Assembly (NCBI RefSeq): GCF_006438825.1
Contig: NZ_RCZP01000021.1
Coordinates: forward strand, 28,076 to 92,075
Reading direction: 5' to 3'
Origin: Muricoccus nepalensis
Lineage (GTDB): Bacteria > Pseudomonadota > Alphaproteobacteria > Acetobacterales > Acetobacteraceae
DNA: 64,000 nt
Part shown: positions 61,223-64,000 of the stretch, piece by piece
Numbering within the stretch: position 1 is the stretch's first letter
How the letters are laid out: the number at the start of each line of letters is the position of its first letter
Position numbers and translations under genes: made by a program
The notes under the pieces: generated by a model
Seen by the model: only the letters and a program-made list of their open reading frames with translations
Told to the model about the DNA's origin: nothing
Databases searched by the model: none

Positions 61223-63526
61223 ATGGGGCACTGGGGCAGCGGCCGGCGGGTCGAGGACGAGGCGCTGCTGCGCGGCCTCGGCCGCTACTCGGACGACGAG
61301 ACGACGGAGGGCGCGGCCGCCGCGATCTTCCTCCGCTCCCCCCACGCCCATGCCCTGATCCGGGGCATCGACGCCGCGGCGGCGCGCGCCCTGCCCGGCG
61401 TGCGGGCGGTGCTGACCGGCGCGGACCTCGCCGGCCTCGGCAGCGTCACCAGCCCCATGCCGGTGCGCGGGCGCGACGGCGCCCCGATCCGCCCCGTGCA
61501 CCGCCCGGCGCTCGCCGCCGAGCGCGTGCGCCACCTCGGCGAGCCCGTGGCCCTGGTGGTGGCCGAGACCGTGGCCGGGGCGCAGGACGCGGCCGAGGCG
61601 GTGGTGGTGGACTACGACCCGCTGCCCGCCGTGACCGACCCCGCCGCCGCCCTGGCGCCCGGCGCACCCGCCCTCTGGCCCGAGGAGGCGCCCGGGAACC
61701 TCGCGCTCGACTGGGCCGGCCCGCCCGACCCGGACGGCACGAAGGCCGCGGCGGTGGAGGCGGCCTTCGCGCGCGCGGCGCTCGTCGCGCGCGTGTCCGT
61801 GCCGATCGGGCGCCTCGTCGTCGCCTCGCTGGAGCCGCGGGCGGCCACGGCCTCCTTCGACCCCGGCACGGGGCGCTACACGCTCCTCGCGGGCTCGCAG
61901 GGGGCGGCCGGGCTGCGCCAGGGCGTCGCGGCCTCCATGGGCATCCCCGAGGACGCGCTGCGCGTGGTCAGCCACGATGTCGGCGGCGCCTTCGGCATGA
62001 AGTCCGGCAACTACCCGGAATATCCGGCCCTGCTGCGCGCGGCGGAGCGGCTGGGCCGGCCGGTGCGCTGGGTCTCCACGCGCTCCGAGGCCTTCCTGAC
62101 GGACAACCAGGGCCGGGGCAGCGACTGGACGGCGGAGCTGGCCTTGGACGAGGAGGGTCGCTTCCTGGCGCTGCGCGTGGAGGGGCTGGCCGATCTCGGC
62201 GCCTACCTCACCCAGGCCGCGGCCTTCGTGCCGACCGGGCTGGTGATGATGTGCCTGCCCGCCATGTACGACATCCCCCACGTCGCGATCCGCACGCGCT
62301 GCGCCTTCACCAACACCGTGCCCACCGGCCCCTATCGCGGCGCCGGGCGCCCGGAGATCAACCTGCTGCTGGAGCGCGCGGTCGAGGAGGCGGCGCGGGT
62401 GCGCGGGGAGGACGGCGCGGCGCTCCGGCGGCGCAACCTCATCCCGCCCGCGCGCATGCCCTACGCGACCGCCGTCGGCACGACCTACGACAGCGGCGAC
62501 TTCCCGGCCGTGCTGGAGGCCGCGCTGCGGGCGGCGGACCACGCGGGCTTCCCCGCGCGCCGCGCCGAGGCCGAGGCCCGCGGGCGGCTGCGCGGCATCG
62601 GCCTCGCCTGCTTCCTCGAGAACGCGGGCGTCATGCCCGACGAGCCCGCGCGCATCGCCTTCGCGCCGGACGGCACCGTGAGCGTCAGCATCAACGCGGT
62701 CTCGAGCGGGCAGGGGCACGAGACGGTCTTCGGCGACCTCGCGGCCGAACGGCTGGGCGTGCCGCGCGCGGCGGTGCGCGTCACCCGCGGCGACAGCGAC
62801 CGCGACGTGCCCGGCTTCGGCGCCGTCGCCTCCCGCTCCGCCATGACGGCGGGCGGCGCCATCGCCGTCACCGCCGACGAGGTTCTCCGCAAGGCCCGCC
62901 CCGTCGCCGCCCTGCTGCTGCAGGCGCAGGAGGAGGAGGTGGTGGTCTTCGAGGGCGGCCGCTTCACCGCGGGCGGCGCCGGCGCGGTCGGGCTGATCGA
63001 GGTCGCGGCCCGCGCGGCGGAGCTCGGCACGCCGCTGGACACCACGGCGAAGGTGACGGCGCCCACCACCTTCCCGAACGGCTGCCACGTCGCCGAGGTG
63101 GAGATCGACCCCGAGACGGGGGCCACGAAGGTGGTCTCCTACGTCGCCGTGGACGATTGCGGCCGCGTGCTGAACGCCATGGTCGTGGAGGGGCAGATCA
63201 TGGGCGGCGTCGCCCAGGGGCTCGGCCAGGCGCTGACCGAGCGCGTGGCGATGGAGGCCGACGGCCAGCTCGTCTCGGGCTCCTTCATGGACTACGCGCT
63301 GCCGCGGGCGGAGGACGTGCCGGAGATCCAGGGGCGGCACATCGAGGTGCCCGCCACGACCAACCCGCTGGGCGTGAAGGGCACGGGCGAGGCCGGCACC
63401 ACCGCCGCCCCGCCCGCCATCCTCGGCGCCATCGCCAACGCGCTGCCGCCTGGCGCCGCCTCCCGCCTCGTGCTGCCGGCGACCGCCGAGCGCGTCTGGC
63501 GGGCGTTGCAGGAGAAGCCCGCGTGA
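61223..63526 (+). CDS. Xanthine dehydrogenase/CoxL-family molybdopterin subunit, without partners
   Basis: 767 residues of the large subunit of molybdenum hydroxylases. Segments include GRGRYSDDE-type N-terminus, VGGAFGMKSGNYPEYP near 253, PTGPYRGAGRPEINLL near 370 and the catalytic E723 in GVKGTGEAGTTAAPP. The enzyme would hydroxylate an aromatic, heterocyclic or aldehyde carbon using water. It normally needs an iron-sulfur subunit and an FAD subunit; neither is seen upstream, and the next gene overlaps it by four bases and is an amidohydrolase. The partners may lie beyond the right edge or elsewhere in the genome. Confidence 0.9.
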   Translation: MGHWGSGRRVEDEALLRGLGRYSDDETTEGAAAAIFLRSPHAHALIRGIDAAAARALPGVRAVLTGADLAGLGSVTSPMPVRGRDGAPIRPVHRPALAAERVRHLGEPVALVVAETVAGAQDAAEAVVVDYDPLPAVTDPAAALAPGAPALWPEEAPGNLALDWAGPPDPDGTKAAAVEAAFARAALVARVSVPIGRLVVASLEPRAATASFDPGTGRYTLLAGSQGAAGLRQGVAASMGIPEDALRVVSHDVGGAFGMKSGNYPEYPALLRAAERLGRPVRWVSTRSEAFLTDNQGRGSDWTAELALDEEGRFLALRVEGLADLGAYLTQAAAFVPTGLVMMCLPAMYDIPHVAIRTRCAFTNTVPTGPYRGAGRPEINLLLERAVEEAARVRGEDGAALRRRNLIPPARMPYATAVGTTYDSGDFPAVLEAALRAADHAGFPARRAEAEARGRLRGIGLACFLENAGVMPDEPARIAFAPDGTVSVSINAVSSGQGHETVFGDLAAERLGVPRAAVRVTRGDSDRDVPGFGAVASRSAMTAGGAIAVTADEVLRKARPVAALLLQAQEEEVVVFEGGRFTAGGAGAVGLIEVAARAAELGTPLDTTAKVTAPTTFPNGCHVAEVEIDPETGATKVVSYVAVDDCGRVLNAMVVEGQIMGGVAQGLGQALTERVAMEADGQLVSGSFMDYALPRAEDVPEIQGRHIEVPATTNPLGVKGTGEAGTTAAPPAILGAIANALPPGAASRLVLPATAERVWRALQEKPA

Positions 63527-64000
63527 TCGACCTCTACACGCACATCCTGCCCGCGTCCTTCTCGGCGGCGCTGGCGGCGGTCTCGCCGGGGCGGGGCGAC
63601 ATCGCGGCGCGGCTGCGCGGCGTGCGCCCGCTGCACGACCTCGACGCCCGCTTCCGCGCCATGGACGCGGTGCCCGGCTACAGCCAGGTGATCTCGCTCC
63701 CCAACCCGCCGCTCGAGGACATCCTCCCCGCCGGCGCCGCCGCCGACCTCGCCCGCCGCGCCAACGACGCCCTCGCCGAGCTCTGCGCCCGCCACCCCGA
63801 CCGCTTCCCCGCCTTCGTCGCCACCCTCTCCCTCCTCGACCCCGAGGGCGCCGTGCGGGAGGCCGGGCGCGCCATCACCGCGCTCGGCGCCCGCGGCGTG
63901 CAGGTCTTCACCAACGTCGCCGGCAAGCCCCTCGACCGCCCGGAGTACCAACCCCTCTTCGCCGCGCTCGCCGCCCACGACCTGCCCGTCTGGCTCCACC
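63523..64000 (+). CDS. Amidohydrolase 2 family protein, 5' part
   Basis: GTG at 63523 overlaps the molybdopterin-subunit stop (GTGA), and the frame is open to the end of the window, giving 159 residues. The N-terminal metal motif reads DLYTHILP, where most relatives have DxHxHILP; the first His is Tyr. The later text PDRFPAFVATLSLLDPEGAVREA and GVQVFTNVAGKPLDRPEYQPLF is that of the ACMSD-like group. The gene continues outside, so the remaining ligands are not visible. It probably acts with the molybdenum hydroxylase and the decarboxylase-like gene before it. Confidence 0.85.
   Translation, partial: MIDLYTHILPASFSAALAAVSPGRGDIAARLRGVRPLHDLDARFRAMDAVPGYSQVISLPNPPLEDILPAGAAADLARRANDALAELCARHPDRFPAFVATLSLLDPEGAVREAGRAITALGARGVQVFTNVAGKPLDRPEYQPLFAALAAHDLPVWLH

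Noticed and set aside
60122..63340. Long minus-strand frame opposite the decarboxylase-like and molybdopterin genes
   Set aside because: The composition is antisense-like (Arg/His/Gly/Pro-rich), and the plus-strand proteins have clear motifs.

Overview
This window looks like chromosomal DNA of a very GC-rich alphaproteobacterium, probably an Acetobacteraceae (Roseomonas-like) member. That placement is inference, from the extreme GC content, the many Bug-type (tripartite tricarboxylate transporter) substrate-binding proteins, Tat-like signals on many exported proteins, and a mesaconyl-CoA transferase/methylsuccinyl-CoA dehydrogenase pair. I see no rRNA, tRNA, phage, insertion sequence or CRISPR array. 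Coding density is very high and no gene-free stretch exceeds 300 bases. About 60 genes are supported, the first and last cut by the window edges.

Layout. 1-2092 (+): the end of an aldo/keto reductase and the GTPase HflX. 2142-14987 (-): a possible polyprenyl-phosphate-pentose/cell-surface glycan group (GT-C glycosyltransferase, secreted RIFT-barrel-like protein, small SMR-type transporter, HAD-UbiA fusion), then aldose 1-epimerase, a PcaC-like protein, Fsr, a DamX-like AAA protein, an Ldh2-type dehydrogenase and an amidohydrolase. 15156-21378 (+): two Bug receptors and a polyamine-type ABC importer behind a consensus sigma-54 promoter. 21599-25722: maleylacetate reductase (-) divergent from a flavin monooxygenase and PhoD. 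25723-31474: a Bug receptor (-) divergent from a hexonate operon (IlvD/Edd dehydratase, LacI regulator, KDG kinase, KDPG aldolase), with both promoters carrying the same palindrome. 31496-39049: a second LacI regulator (-) divergent from a catabolic operon (intradiol dioxygenase, SDR, BKACE, MDR, cupin, Bug, amidohydrolase). 39071-45717 (-): mcd and mct, a lipocalin-like protein, and a Bug/M24/2-hydroxyacid dehydrogenase set. 45969-64000 (+): an IclR regulator followed by a long, mostly translationally coupled catabolic operon (cyclase, cupin, SDR, 3-hydroxyacyl-CoA dehydrogenase, complete Liv-type ABC importer, Bug, BKACE, Vgb-like propeller, dienelactone hydrolase), two more Bug receptors, a gamma-resorcylate-decarboxylase-like hydrolase, an orphan molybdopterin subunit and a partial amidohydrolase.

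How it works together. The region is a catabolic archipelago: small operons that each pair a periplasmic receptor with enzymes for one organic acid or aromatic, most with their own local regulator. Eight Bug receptors occur without any TctA/TctB membrane genes. Two separate operons carry the same BKACE + SDR + small-cupin + Bug set, which I consider the best candidate for an undescribed pathway. The mct-mcd pair suggests methylsuccinyl-CoA is routed to mesaconyl-C4-CoA and so towards citramalyl-CoA.
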